Shown here: one piece after another, positions 1 through 6,929 of the stretch | How positions within the stretch are numbered: the stretch's first letter is position 1 | How the letters are laid out: each line of letters starts with the position of its first letter | From: Clostridiales bacterium | GTDB lineage: Bacteria; Bacillota; Clostridia; Christensenellales; CAG-138 | Assembly (NCBI GenBank): GCA_009783775.1 | Contig: WRCT01000082.1 | Span: 1-7,692, forward strand | Direction: 5' to 3' | Length of the DNA: 7,692 bases | The notes under the pieces: model-generated | What the model saw: the letters and a program-made list of their open reading frames with translations, nothing else | Databases searched by the model: none | What the model was told of the DNA's origin: nothing | Program-made: the position numbers and the translations under genes

Positions 1-369
1 CTTATCCAATGTGCCGCCCGTATGCCCCAGGCCCCGACCCGACATCTTGGCGACCGTGCCGCCGCAGGCCGCAACGAGCGGCGCCACAACGAGCGTGGTC
101 GTGTCACCCACGCCGCCGGTGGAGTGCTTGTCGACCTTGACGCCCTTGATCTCGGAAAGGTCCACAATATCGCCGGAGTACATCATGGCCATGGTCAGGT
201 CCGCCGTCTCCTGGTCGGTCATATTATTGAACACCACAGCCATCATAAACGCGGCCATCTGATAGTCGGGGATCGAACCCTCGACAAAGCCGCCGATCAC
301 AAATTGAATTTCCTCCTGGGTCAGTTCCTCCCCCTGCACCTTTTTTTCAATCAAATCCACCATGCGCAT
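1..369 (-). CDS. pdp: Pyrimidine-nucleoside phosphorylase, N-terminal part (cut by window edge)
   Basis: This enzyme cleaves uridine, thymidine or deoxyuridine with phosphate to give the free base and (deoxy)ribose-1-phosphate, in cytosolic pyrimidine salvage. Only the first 123 residues are present; the family is normally about 430. The start MRMVDLIEKK and the run GSIPDYQMAAF match the helical alpha domain. KVDKHSTGGVGDTTT (residues 78-92) is the phosphate-binding loop with Lys81 and Ser83. SGRGLGHTGGTLDK (110-123) is the family signature. The start at 369 is chosen because GGGAGG lies 9-10 bases upstream; Met3 is possible but worse spaced. A good promoter lies at 401-429, so the gene begins its own transcript rather than continuing from degV. 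Assignment to the Gram-positive Pdp type rather than E. coli-type DeoA rests on the close match to the Bacillus-type N-terminus as remembered. Confidence 0.95.
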   Translation of the reverse strand, partial: MRMVDLIEKKVQGEELTQEEIQFVIGGFVEGSIPDYQMAAFMMAVVFNNMTDQETADLTMAMMYSGDIVDLSEIKGVKVDKHSTGGVGDTTTLVVAPLVAACGGTVAKMSGRGLGHTGGTLDK

Positions 370-400
370 GATAACAAGCCCTCCCAAAATTAGTGGCTAA

Positions 401-429
401 ATTCTATCATAGTTTCCGTGTTCTGTAAA
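401..429 (-). promoter_or_regulatory. Sigma-A type promoter of pdp
   Basis: On the minus strand TTTACA (424-429) and TAGAAT (401-406) are separated by 17 bases, which is the ideal spacing for the housekeeping sigma factor; each hexamer differs from consensus by one base. Transcription would start near 394, giving a leader of about 25 bases before the pdp start. A heptad repeat array begins 12 bases upstream of the -35 box. Confidence 0.7.
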
Positions 430-440
430 CCGTGAATATA

Positions 441-468
441 GTGGGCAGTATGCAGTGGGCAGTGGGCA
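441..468. repeat. Heptad tandem repeat, four copies
   Basis: Four consecutive 7-base units: GTGGGCA, GTATGCA, GTGGGCA, GTGGGCA. The array sits just upstream of the pdp -35 box. A second heptad array with a different unit occurs at 7202-7229. The rest of the gap up to 583 shows only a weak 6-bp inverted repeat (499-504 with 514-519) and no gene. Confidence 0.8.
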
Positions 469-583
469 GATTGCTCACGCGGGATTATATTTTCGCCGCA
501 ACATGTACTTAAAATGTTGATTGGATTTGCGAGGACGTTTTAATCAGTGGGTGGTATAAATTAACGTCGACGATATTGCGGGG

Positions 584-910
584 TTATATCAATATTGTTC
601 CTTTGATCTTGGCGTCGTCTATAAACTCCAAAAACGCCCCGGTGATTATCTTTTGGCCCTCGGTATTCGGATGAGCGCCGTCTTTGCATAAAAAGCGTTT
701 GAGCCTGCCATGCTCCAAAAATGCTCCGCGCACATCAACCAAAAGCGTATTGGTTTCAGCCGCAATCTTTTCGACGGTTCTTGAATAATGCTCCTGCCAG
801 CGGTATATCGTTTCAACGCTCTCCAGCCATTTAAGGACGTTTGCTCTATTCAAACCGTTACAGAACCAATCGAAAAACCGCTGCGCGTCAAGCGGTGGCA
901 GCGTGGTCAA
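584..910 (-). pseudogene. SGNH/GDSL-type hydrolase remnant, C-terminal part only
   Basis: The frame encodes about 108 residues resembling the C-terminal half of a small SGNH/GDSL esterase. TTLPPLDAQRFFDW at the start looks like the middle of such a protein, and DGAHPNTEGQ (residues 77-86 from the TTG) supplies block V with the Asp-x-x-His part of the catalytic triad. The block I GDS serine, the block II glycine and the block III asparagine are absent, so the fragment cannot be an active enzyme of this class. Readable similarity extends a little upstream, to about 922 (IRPIL), and an in-frame TAA lies at 947-949. There is no ATG; the first start-like codon is TTG at 908-910. A GGAGGG at about 923-928 could by chance serve as a ribosome binding site, so a short product is possible. 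The remnant abuts the end of degV, as expected from a deletion that removed its 5' half. Confidence 0.65.
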
Positions 911-930
911 AATGGGGCGGATCCCTCCTT

Positions 931-1818
931 TTAATCCTTGCGCGGCTTACCCCAAAAGAACAGCGCGACTGTTCCGGGGCCGGTATGGCTGCCTATGGTC
1001 GTACCGATGTTGTATATTTCAACCTCGCCGCAGAGCCGCGGAAAGCGATCTTTCACCAATGCCGCCACCGCTTTTGCGTCCTCAAGACAGGCGGAATGGG
1101 AAATATAGCATTTGCCGTCATAGAACAGGCCGTCGTCAGCACATTCCTCCATTTTCTCGACTACCTTTTTAATGGACTTCTTTTTGCCCCGAATTTTCGC
1201 TCTCGGAATAAGTTTGCCGTCGTTGTCCATGTTCAAAAGCGGACATATGCCAAGCAACGTTCCCACAAAGCCGGAGGTTTTGGAAACCCGCCCGCCCTTA
1301 ATATAAAAGGTCAAATCGGTAGAAAAGAACCAATGGTGCAGCTTTAGCTTGTTTTCGTTTGCCCAGGCATATAAATCGTCAATGCCCATGCCTTCATCGC
1401 GTAAATCCGCTATTCTATCCATAAGCAATCCATAGCCGGAGGACGCGGCAAAAGAATCGACGACATACAGCTTTCTGTTTGGGTATTTTTGCATCAGCTC
1501 CTCCCTTGCTATCATGGCGGAGTTGCAAGAACCTGAAAGCCCGCTGGAGAAGCAAATATGAAGAATGTCCTGTCCCGCCTCTAAAAACGGTGTAAAGTAG
1601 TTGATAAATTCATCGACATTCACCTGTGACGTTTTGGTGTCCGCACCGTCCGCCATCGCTTTATAGAATTTATCGAACGGCATGGTTTTCCCCAGATCGT
1701 CCGGGTAAGTTTTACCGTCAAGCATATAGTGAAAACAGATATACTCAATATCTCTTGCCTTAAAACGCTCTTCGGTCAGATCGGCTGTGGAGCAGCTGCT
1801 TAAAATGTATTTTTGCAT
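931..1818 (-). CDS. DegV family fatty-acid-binding protein (FakB-like)
   Basis: DegV proteins bind a fatty acid in the cytosol; in the FakA/FakB system they present it to a kinase that makes acyl-phosphate for phospholipid synthesis. The 295-residue length is typical. Family blocks are visible in order: SSCSTADL (7-14), FSSGLSGSCNSA (90-101), VVDSFAASSGYGLL (120-132), TDLTFYIKGGRVSK (167-180), the LLGICPLL segment (188-195), IRGKKKS (209-215) and the C-terminal TTIGSHTGPGTVALFF (273-288). Start chosen at 1818 because GAGGG lies six bases upstream; an in-frame ATG at 1836 has no comparable site. It has its own promoter (1849-1877). No fakA neighbour is in the window, so the partner kinase must be elsewhere. 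The ligand cannot be read from sequence. Confidence 0.93.
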   Translation of the reverse strand: MQKYILSSCSTADLTEERFKARDIEYICFHYMLDGKTYPDDLGKTMPFDKFYKAMADGADTKTSQVNVDEFINYFTPFLEAGQDILHICFSSGLSGSCNSAMIAREELMQKYPNRKLYVVDSFAASSGYGLLMDRIADLRDEGMGIDDLYAWANENKLKLHHWFFSTDLTFYIKGGRVSKTSGFVGTLLGICPLLNMDNDGKLIPRAKIRGKKKSIKKVVEKMEECADDGLFYDGKCYISHSACLEDAKAVAALVKDRFPRLCGEVEIYNIGTTIGSHTGPGTVALFFWGKPRKD

Positions 1819-1848
1819 AACATTCCCTCTTTTCATTGTGATGGCAGT

Positions 1849-1877
1849 ATTATATTCGTCTCATACATGGCAGTCAA
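1849..1877 (-). promoter_or_regulatory. Strong sigma-A type promoter of degV
   Basis: On the minus strand TTGACT (1872-1877) and a perfect TATAAT (1849-1854) are 17 bases apart. Transcription would begin near 1842, giving a leader of about 24 bases that contains the AGAGGG ribosome binding site. This separates degV from the glycosyltransferase operon upstream. Confidence 0.8.
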
Positions 1878-2013
1878 AAAGCCTGTTGAGTCAGCGAACC
1901 GGGCGGAAATCTAACAAATCTAACTTTTTTCAGAGAATCGGACCCGTTTCGCCTTGACAAAAGTTATATTGCGAGCCACACAAAAACGCTGTAACGGGCG
2001 GGCTGACGCGAGT

Positions 2014-2040
2014 CCCGACAAATCCAAAGGATTTGTTGGG
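2014..2040 (-). terminator. Strong hairpin after the PMT gene, possible terminator
   Basis: A 12-bp stem (2014-2025 with 2029-2040) closes a 3-base AAA/TTT loop, starting 28 bases beyond the PMT stop codon. The position fits transcription termination. No T-run follows on the minus strand, however, and on that strand one pair is an A-C mismatch, whereas on the plus strand it is a G-T wobble. It may therefore be a dispersed palindromic repeat rather than an intrinsic terminator. The remainder of 1878-2068 shows no gene. Confidence 0.4.
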
Positions 2041-2068
2041 TGCCCCCCTACAACCCCTTTGCCACCTG

Positions 2069-4471
2069 TTACACCCTTCCGTACATCAGGTTGCCCGTGG
2101 GCAGGCAGTATTCCAAAAACCAGGCATACCAGCGCGGCATGGGCAGGCCGGAGATCGCCGGATACATGAGCAAAAAGAGCACGACCGCCACGGCCAGCGC
2201 GGCCCATTTGAGCCAGGCGATGCGCCGCCCCTTCTGTTCGAGCTGATACAGCAGATACAGCGCGGCCAGGATCATAAAGGGCAGGGTGGCAAAGTAGTGG
2301 TAGATGAACACGCAGCGCGTGACAAACACCCAGGGCAAGAGATTGGCCAGCACCGCGACGGCCAGCATACCCGTGGCCTTGCTGCCCTTGACGCGCCCCG
2401 TGACCCACAGCAGGGCCAGACTGAGCGCGCCGACCGTGCTGCCGTACCAGACCATGGGATTGCCCGTGCTGGAGATGTTCGAGAGCTTATTGCCCACATT
2501 CTCGGCGTAAAACCAGCAGGCCCGCGCCATCAGCGGCCACTGGAACCAGCTCGACTGGCAGAGGTGCGTGGCCTCCAGATTGCCGTGATAGTTGAACATA
2601 TCCAACTGGTTTTTCCACATCGTGCGCCACGCGTCCGACAGGCCGTAGTTGCCGCCCGCCCGCGACGCGTCGTAGACAAAGTAGGGCGTATAGGAGGCAA
2701 AGTAAATGATCGCGGGGATCACCACAAAGGCGCCCACGCAGACCAAAAGTGTAATGCCCGTGTTGCCCCAGAAGTCCTTGGTGCGCTTGCGCTCGATGTC
2801 GTTTTTGACCGTGATGTACTCATAAAACCGCGTGCCCAGCGTCGCAAAGAGCAGCACGGCCAGGCCCGCGCCCGCGTAAAGGCCGATCCATTTGCTGGCA
2901 AAACCCAGCCCGAAGAACAAGCCGGAGAAGAACAGCGGCTTTAGCGTTTTTGAGAGCGGCTCGTCATAGAAGTTCATGGTCATGTAGTCGTACATGAACA
3001 GGAACATGAGCAGGATGAAAAAGACGGCGAACACATCGATGGTCGCAATCCGCGTCTGCGTAAAATGCATACAGTCGAAGGCAAAGAGCGCGGCCGCGAT
3101 AAAGGCAAAGTCCGTGCGTTTGAAGATACGCTTGGCGAAGATGTACAGGATCGGGATCATGCCGATGCCGAACAGCGTGCCCATGATCCGCCAGCCGAAA
3201 GGCACCATGCCGAAGACCGCGACGCCGGCCGCGATGATCAGCTTACCCAGCGGCGGGTGCGTCCACTCGTAGATGGACATACCGTTCAGGCTCTCGTACG
3301 CAGTGCGGGCGTGGTAGATCTCGTCGAAATACATACCGTTGAAATAGGAAGGGCGGTCCGGCACCGTGTGCTGCTCGTCGACCAGCTGCGCGCCGGAGAC
3401 GGCCCACACGGGCAGCTGGTTGCCGGCCGCGTCAAAGAAGGCCAGCTCGTTGAGCGAGACCGTGCCGCTTTGCACGGTCAGCGTCAGCTGCCGCGCGCGG
3501 AAACTTTCCTTATATGTGTTCCACTTGAACATCTCGCCGTTCTTTTGGGAGAAGTGGAGCTGCTCGCCTGTGTCCGTCGTCAAAACCAGCTCGCCCACCG
3601 CGATGTTCGCGTTCACCCAATACTGCGCGACATTCACGGTCTGCCCGAAATCCAGCGTGGCCGAATCCCCGGGCTTGGCCGTCCAGGTCGTGGTCGGGAA
3701 ACGGAACGTGCCCAGATTGAGCAGCGCGATTACGGCGTACACCAGCGTCAGCACAAGTAGCAGCTTGCGGTCCGCGCGCAGGAGGCGGGGACTCTTTTTC
3801 TCGTCAAAGAGAGACAGAACCTCGGTTTTCGGCGTCTTTGTTTTTTTCATTCCTTTTTTCTTTTGCGCCGATAAAAAGGCAGTGTCCAAGCAGGAAAATA
3901 CTCTCTCTTTTTTTAAGCTGCATACGGAGCAAGTATTTTCATCTTTACGATTGATCCCGCCGCAAGAACAAATCCATAGGCTTTTATGTTCTATCGGCTG
4001 ATATTTTGCTTTTTCGTTTGTTTCACAGACATACTGCTTGGTCAAATCCCCGCCCAAAGCCTTATCCAATGTTTCCTGTTTTGGGAGCTGCGTCCAAACA
4101 CTATCTTGCGGCGCCTCCCATATTGAATCGTCAGAAAAAACAACAGAAATAACCGATACAGCATAAGAGCGTGTGACTGCGTCGGGCAAAAAAACAGCGG
4201 TCTTTTGTCCAAACTCCACATTGCGGTTCGCCGCGAGGTCAAGATACTGATACTCCTTTACCCCTTTGAGCACCTTGTTCGAAACATCATAAGCGCCAAT
4301 TGAAACTTTTACCGCTTTAATTGGTTTGAGGGAAATATTTCTATACTTAATCTGCGCTAATACTCGCCCTGTTTTGGTGTCTTTTAAAAGCGAACCCGCC
4401 ACAATGAGAATGGGAGAGCCCTCGAAATACTGGTTCTCTTTTATTCGAGATAAATTGGAAAATCTGCTCAT
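2069..4471 (-). CDS. Zinc-ribbon domain fused to a PMT-family (GT39-like) glycosyltransferase
   Basis: An 800-residue protein in two parts. Residues 1-207 form a predicted cytosolic beta-rich domain (about 1-125) followed by a zinc ribbon with Cys168, Cys170, Cys181 and Cys184 (CxC-x10-CxxC). Residues 208-800 are a complete protein-O-mannosyltransferase-like enzyme. It has a first membrane helix at about 237-254, then an extracytoplasmic sandwich domain resembling F5/8 type C (about 262-358). The catalytic loop YFDEIYHA follows with Asp383-Glu384, then HPPLGK (405-410), then many membrane helices to the end. Such enzymes transfer a sugar from a polyprenyl-phosphate donor outside the membrane. 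The start at 4471 has GAGGT eight bases upstream, and the gene lies 15 bases after its neighbour. Met208 (3850) would give a normal-sized 593-residue PMT, but its only upstream GGA touches the ATG, so it lacks a proper ribosome binding site. The first 207 codons are less GC-rich than the rest. Acceptor and sugar are unknown. Confidence 0.88.
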   Translation of the reverse strand: MSRFSNLSRIKENQYFEGSPILIVAGSLLKDTKTGRVLAQIKYRNISLKPIKAVKVSIGAYDVSNKVLKGVKEYQYLDLAANRNVEFGQKTAVFLPDAVTRSYAVSVISVVFSDDSIWEAPQDSVWTQLPKQETLDKALGGDLTKQYVCETNEKAKYQPIEHKSLWICSCGGINRKDENTCSVCSLKKERVFSCLDTAFLSAQKKKGMKKTKTPKTEVLSLFDEKKSPRLLRADRKLLLVLTLVYAVIALLNLGTFRFPTTTWTAKPGDSATLDFGQTVNVAQYWVNANIAVGELVLTTDTGEQLHFSQKNGEMFKWNTYKESFRARQLTLTVQSGTVSLNELAFFDAAGNQLPVWAVSGAQLVDEQHTVPDRPSYFNGMYFDEIYHARTAYESLNGMSIYEWTHPPLGKLIIAAGVAVFGMVPFGWRIMGTLFGIGMIPILYIFAKRIFKRTDFAFIAAALFAFDCMHFTQTRIATIDVFAVFFILLMFLFMYDYMTMNFYDEPLSKTLKPLFFSGLFFGLGFASKWIGLYAGAGLAVLLFATLGTRFYEYITVKNDIERKRTKDFWGNTGITLLVCVGAFVVIPAIIYFASYTPYFVYDASRAGGNYGLSDAWRTMWKNQLDMFNYHGNLEATHLCQSSWFQWPLMARACWFYAENVGNKLSNISSTGNPMVWYGSTVGALSLALLWVTGRVKGSKATGMLAVAVLANLLPWVFVTRCVFIYHYFATLPFMILAALYLLYQLEQKGRRIAWLKWAALAVAVVLFLLMYPAISGLPMPRWYAWFLEYCLPTGNLMYGRV

Positions 4472-4486
4472 AATTCTTTACCTCGC

Positions 4487-4765
4487 TTACAGGATAGGAA
4501 GCTCATCTTCCAGAGATTCTTCTTGTGTTGGTGTTGCGGATAACAGCTGCTCCCGAATTGCGCCCACATCATCCACAAGTTTTCCAAATGCGTATATGAT
4601 CCAAGAGCTGAAAAGCAAGATAACAGCACTACCAAGGCCAATAAGGAAACCCCTTGCCCCTAGTTCGTCTATCAGTATAATCCCGGTAATCAGCCCACCC
4701 AGCACACCAACAATGGCAATGACCGTTGCCAATATCTTGATTTTGTTTCCAATGTTGTCAAACAT
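4487..4765 (-). CDS. Small two-helix membrane protein, unknown function
   Basis: A 92-residue protein with a short basic N-terminus (MFDNIGNKIK), a glycine-rich hydrophobic helix at about 11-32, a short turn (DELGARG), a second helix at about 40-61, and an acidic C-terminal tail (about 78-90). The layout suggests both ends lie in the cytosol. GAAGGA nine bases before the ATG is a good ribosome binding site. It starts 23 bases after the upstream glycosyltransferase stop and ends 15 bases before the zinc-ribbon/PMT gene, so all three are probably co-transcribed. Base composition is less GC-rich than in the two glycosyltransferase genes, as in the zinc-ribbon part of the next gene, so these two probably arrived together. 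I recall similar small MFxNIGxKIK proteins in Firmicutes, without an assigned function. Confidence 0.85.
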   Translation of the reverse strand: MFDNIGNKIKILATVIAIVGVLGGLITGIILIDELGARGFLIGLGSAVILLFSSWIIYAFGKLVDDVGAIREQLLSATPTQEESLEDELPIL

Positions 4766-4788
4766 GGAGAATTATCCTTCTTTCAGTA

Positions 4789-6894
4789 TTATTCGCCACT
4801 ATCCAGCAGCTCCTTTACCCATTTCTTGAGGGACGCTTCCCTTTTCTTCACGTGTTTGTCATAGAATCCCGCACAGCAAGCCTTTGCCCGCACGCCCCAG
4901 CCCAGAAAACGGTCGCCGCAGATCCAGGCGAAATACCCGAAGGACAGGGTCTGCGCAAACGCGACCGCGCGCAGCAGGTCGTTGTGCTCCTTGCTGCCGC
5001 GAATGAACCCCATCGCAGGCTGCGACACGATGTACATGGCGGTCATGACGTTCGCGAAGGTCGTGACCGTCACAAAGATCGCGGCGAGCAGAATGCGCTT
5101 GTCCTTGTAGTGCACATACGCAAAGAGCAGCAAAAAGATCACGGGGAAGACATAACGCTCGTGCATATAGTGCCCAAAAGTGAAGATCATGTACATACAG
5201 AACGCGGCGGCCAGGTAGAGAACGCCGGAGTCGGTGAACAGGCCCGCCTTCTCGTCCTTGTTGCGCCGGCGCGCGGCCGCCAGCATGGCCGTCGAAAGCA
5301 GCACCGACAGCACGATGGCAAACCAGCCGAAGGGTTCGAACAGCGTGCCCTCCGTGGCTTTCCAGTTCCCGCCGATCAGCGCAAGGAAGTTATAGGCCTC
5401 GACGCTGGCATAGTTATAACCGTCCTGCGCCTCCATGAACTTGTCGACCAGCCAAAGCCAGCGCTGGTCGCCCTGGAACGGCAGTGAAATCAGGACGATC
5501 ACCGTCAACGCCGTCAGCACCGCAACGATGGTATTGAGCACATCATCCATGTCCTTGATCGAAAACAGGAACGCAAAGGCCAGCAGCGGTCCGAACATGA
5601 GCGCCTGCCACTTGAAGATAACGGCCAGGCCGAAGAAAAGCCCCGCCAGCAGGCGTTTGTTCTGCGTGAGATAGTAAATGGAGAAAAGCAGGAAGAGGGT
5701 CAGGATCGAATCGATCTGGCTCCACGCGCCGGACAAAAAGATCGCGGCAGGGTTGAGCGCGATAAATCCCGCGACCAGCAGGATCAGCCCCTCGGAGAGT
5801 TTTTCTTTGCGCCCCACGCGCACGGCCAAAAGCGCGCAGCCGAAGTCCGCCAGCATGGGCGGGATCATATAGGCAAAGCGGCCAAAGGTGCCGTAGGCGT
5901 TGATGCCCAGCAGGTTCTGCGCCTTGGCGATGATACCGAGCACCGCCATATACCCCGGCGGATAATCGCAGAAGTAATTGGGCGCGTACAGGGCGGCGGG
6001 GCCGTCATTGGCGACCTTGTTGCCCCAGGCGATCCAGCAGTTCATATCCGTCTCGTGCCCGCCGAAGGCCCAGGTGAGCACATAGCGCAGCACGACGCCC
6101 ACGGCCAGCATGATCACAATACCCCAGCCCGTCTGCTTTTTGGTGAGAGAGAAGGCCGAAACACGTTTCAGATTGGCGTAAAACCCGACCAGCATGAGAA
6201 TCGCGGCAAGGAGCGCGGCCCACAGAATGATCGTGAAGACCTCTTTGTAGAAGTAGATATCCCGCTCGCTGCCGCCTTCGCCGTCGCCGTTATTGTTCGG
6301 CTCGCCCCAGGACACCAGCTGCTGAAAGGGCACGTTCGCGCTGGAAGTCTGTTGAATGCTGATATTGCGGAAGGAGGCTTGCCCCGACGACGCCTCGCCG
6401 TAGCCGCCCAAACGCATACCCAAAAAGGCGCGCGTCTGCTTGTCCATCGTGATGAACGCCAGCTCGACCCGCGTCCAGTCCGATGTGCCGAGCCGGCCGT
6501 CCGAATAGACGCAGGAGCGGTCGATGTCCATATTGTCCACGGAGAGGCCCGCGCCGCGCCCGTCGCGCACGTCCGCAGTTTTCACCTCACAGGTGAGCAC
6601 ATACTTCGTGCTCGGCCGGACGGACACTTCCTGCATGACGCGCAAATCGTCCGCGACCTCGGTTTGCAGCGTGACGATACCGCCCTCGGTGGTCACCCGA
6701 TACTCGTTTTCGTAGGACTTGACCTGCCAGCCGCTCGGCGCGCCGGACGCACCGCCGGCCGCAAACGCGGGGTTAGAGAGCACGGCCTCCCCCCCCTCGG
6801 CCTGCCGCTGTCCGCGCAGCGCAAAGAACAGCAGCGCGGCGGCAGCCACCAGAAGAACGCCAAAAACCAGCGCGATCAGTTGTTTCTTTCGCAT
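4789..6894 (-). CDS. Gpi18-like GT-C membrane glycosyltransferase with N-terminal sandwich domain
   Basis: A 701-residue integral membrane protein, probably transferring a sugar from a polyprenyl-phosphate donor on the outer face of the membrane. A signal-anchor helix (about 5-26) is followed by an extracytoplasmic domain (about 35-185), which resembles a carbohydrate-binding-type beta sandwich. An acidic Gly/Asn-rich linker leads to a helix at 219-240, and the catalytic GT-C core follows. Core motifs are HETDMNCWIAW (280-290, the acidic first loop), CDYPPGY (309-315), SGAWSQIDS (388-396) and HERYVFP (578-584), typical of Gpi18/ArnT-like transferases. The tail after about 665 is basic and probably cytosolic. 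Start chosen at 6894 because AAGGTG lies six bases upstream; the ATG at 6912 lacks a site and lies within a hairpin. First gene of the apparent operon. The sugar and the acceptor cannot be told from sequence. Confidence 0.88.
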   Translation of the reverse strand: MRKKQLIALVFGVLLVAAAALLFFALRGQRQAEGGEAVLSNPAFAAGGASGAPSGWQVKSYENEYRVTTEGGIVTLQTEVADDLRVMQEVSVRPSTKYVLTCEVKTADVRDGRGAGLSVDNMDIDRSCVYSDGRLGTSDWTRVELAFITMDKQTRAFLGMRLGGYGEASSGQASFRNISIQQTSSANVPFQQLVSWGEPNNNGDGEGGSERDIYFYKEVFTIILWAALLAAILMLVGFYANLKRVSAFSLTKKQTGWGIVIMLAVGVVLRYVLTWAFGGHETDMNCWIAWGNKVANDGPAALYAPNYFCDYPPGYMAVLGIIAKAQNLLGINAYGTFGRFAYMIPPMLADFGCALLAVRVGRKEKLSEGLILLVAGFIALNPAAIFLSGAWSQIDSILTLFLLFSIYYLTQNKRLLAGLFFGLAVIFKWQALMFGPLLAFAFLFSIKDMDDVLNTIVAVLTALTVIVLISLPFQGDQRWLWLVDKFMEAQDGYNYASVEAYNFLALIGGNWKATEGTLFEPFGWFAIVLSVLLSTAMLAAARRRNKDEKAGLFTDSGVLYLAAAFCMYMIFTFGHYMHERYVFPVIFLLLFAYVHYKDKRILLAAIFVTVTTFANVMTAMYIVSQPAMGFIRGSKEHNDLLRAVAFAQTLSFGYFAWICGDRFLGWGVRAKACCAGFYDKHVKKREASLKKWVKELLDSGE

Positions 6895-6907
6895 GGGCTG
6901 CACCTTT

Positions 6908-6928
6908 CCCATATTATTTCATATTGGG
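6908..6928 (-). promoter_or_regulatory. Hairpin immediately upstream of the ribosome binding site
   Basis: On the minus strand CCCAATAT (6921-6928) can pair with ATATGGG (6908-6914) around a 6-base loop, with one bulged A. It ends 2-3 bases before the AAGGTG ribosome binding site of the glycosyltransferase gene and buries the alternative ATG at 6912. It could tune translation, or simply explain why the downstream ATG at 6894 is used. Confidence 0.4.
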
Positions 6929-6929
6929 G

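Noticed and set aside
441..468. Short repeats considered as a CRISPR array
   Set aside because: Units are 7 bases and directly contiguous with no spacers, and no cas genes are present.
841..1347. Plus-strand open frame opposite degV
   Set aside because: DegV motifs on the minus strand are unambiguous, and this frame has no family-like features.
1931..1946. tRNA T-arm-like sequence on the minus strand (GGGTCCGATTC)
   Set aside because: The stem pairs at only three of five positions, and no anticodon arm, D-arm or acceptor stem is found around it.
1954..1959. Perfect TTGACA on the plus strand
   Set aside because: No -10 hexamer lies 16-18 bases downstream, and no plus-strand gene follows.
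2033..2944. Long plus-strand open frame, 303 codons, opposite the PMT gene
   Set aside because: It is rich in Arg, His, Gln and Ala with no recognisable motif, as expected of an antisense frame over a GC-rich gene, and the minus-strand frame has clear family motifs.
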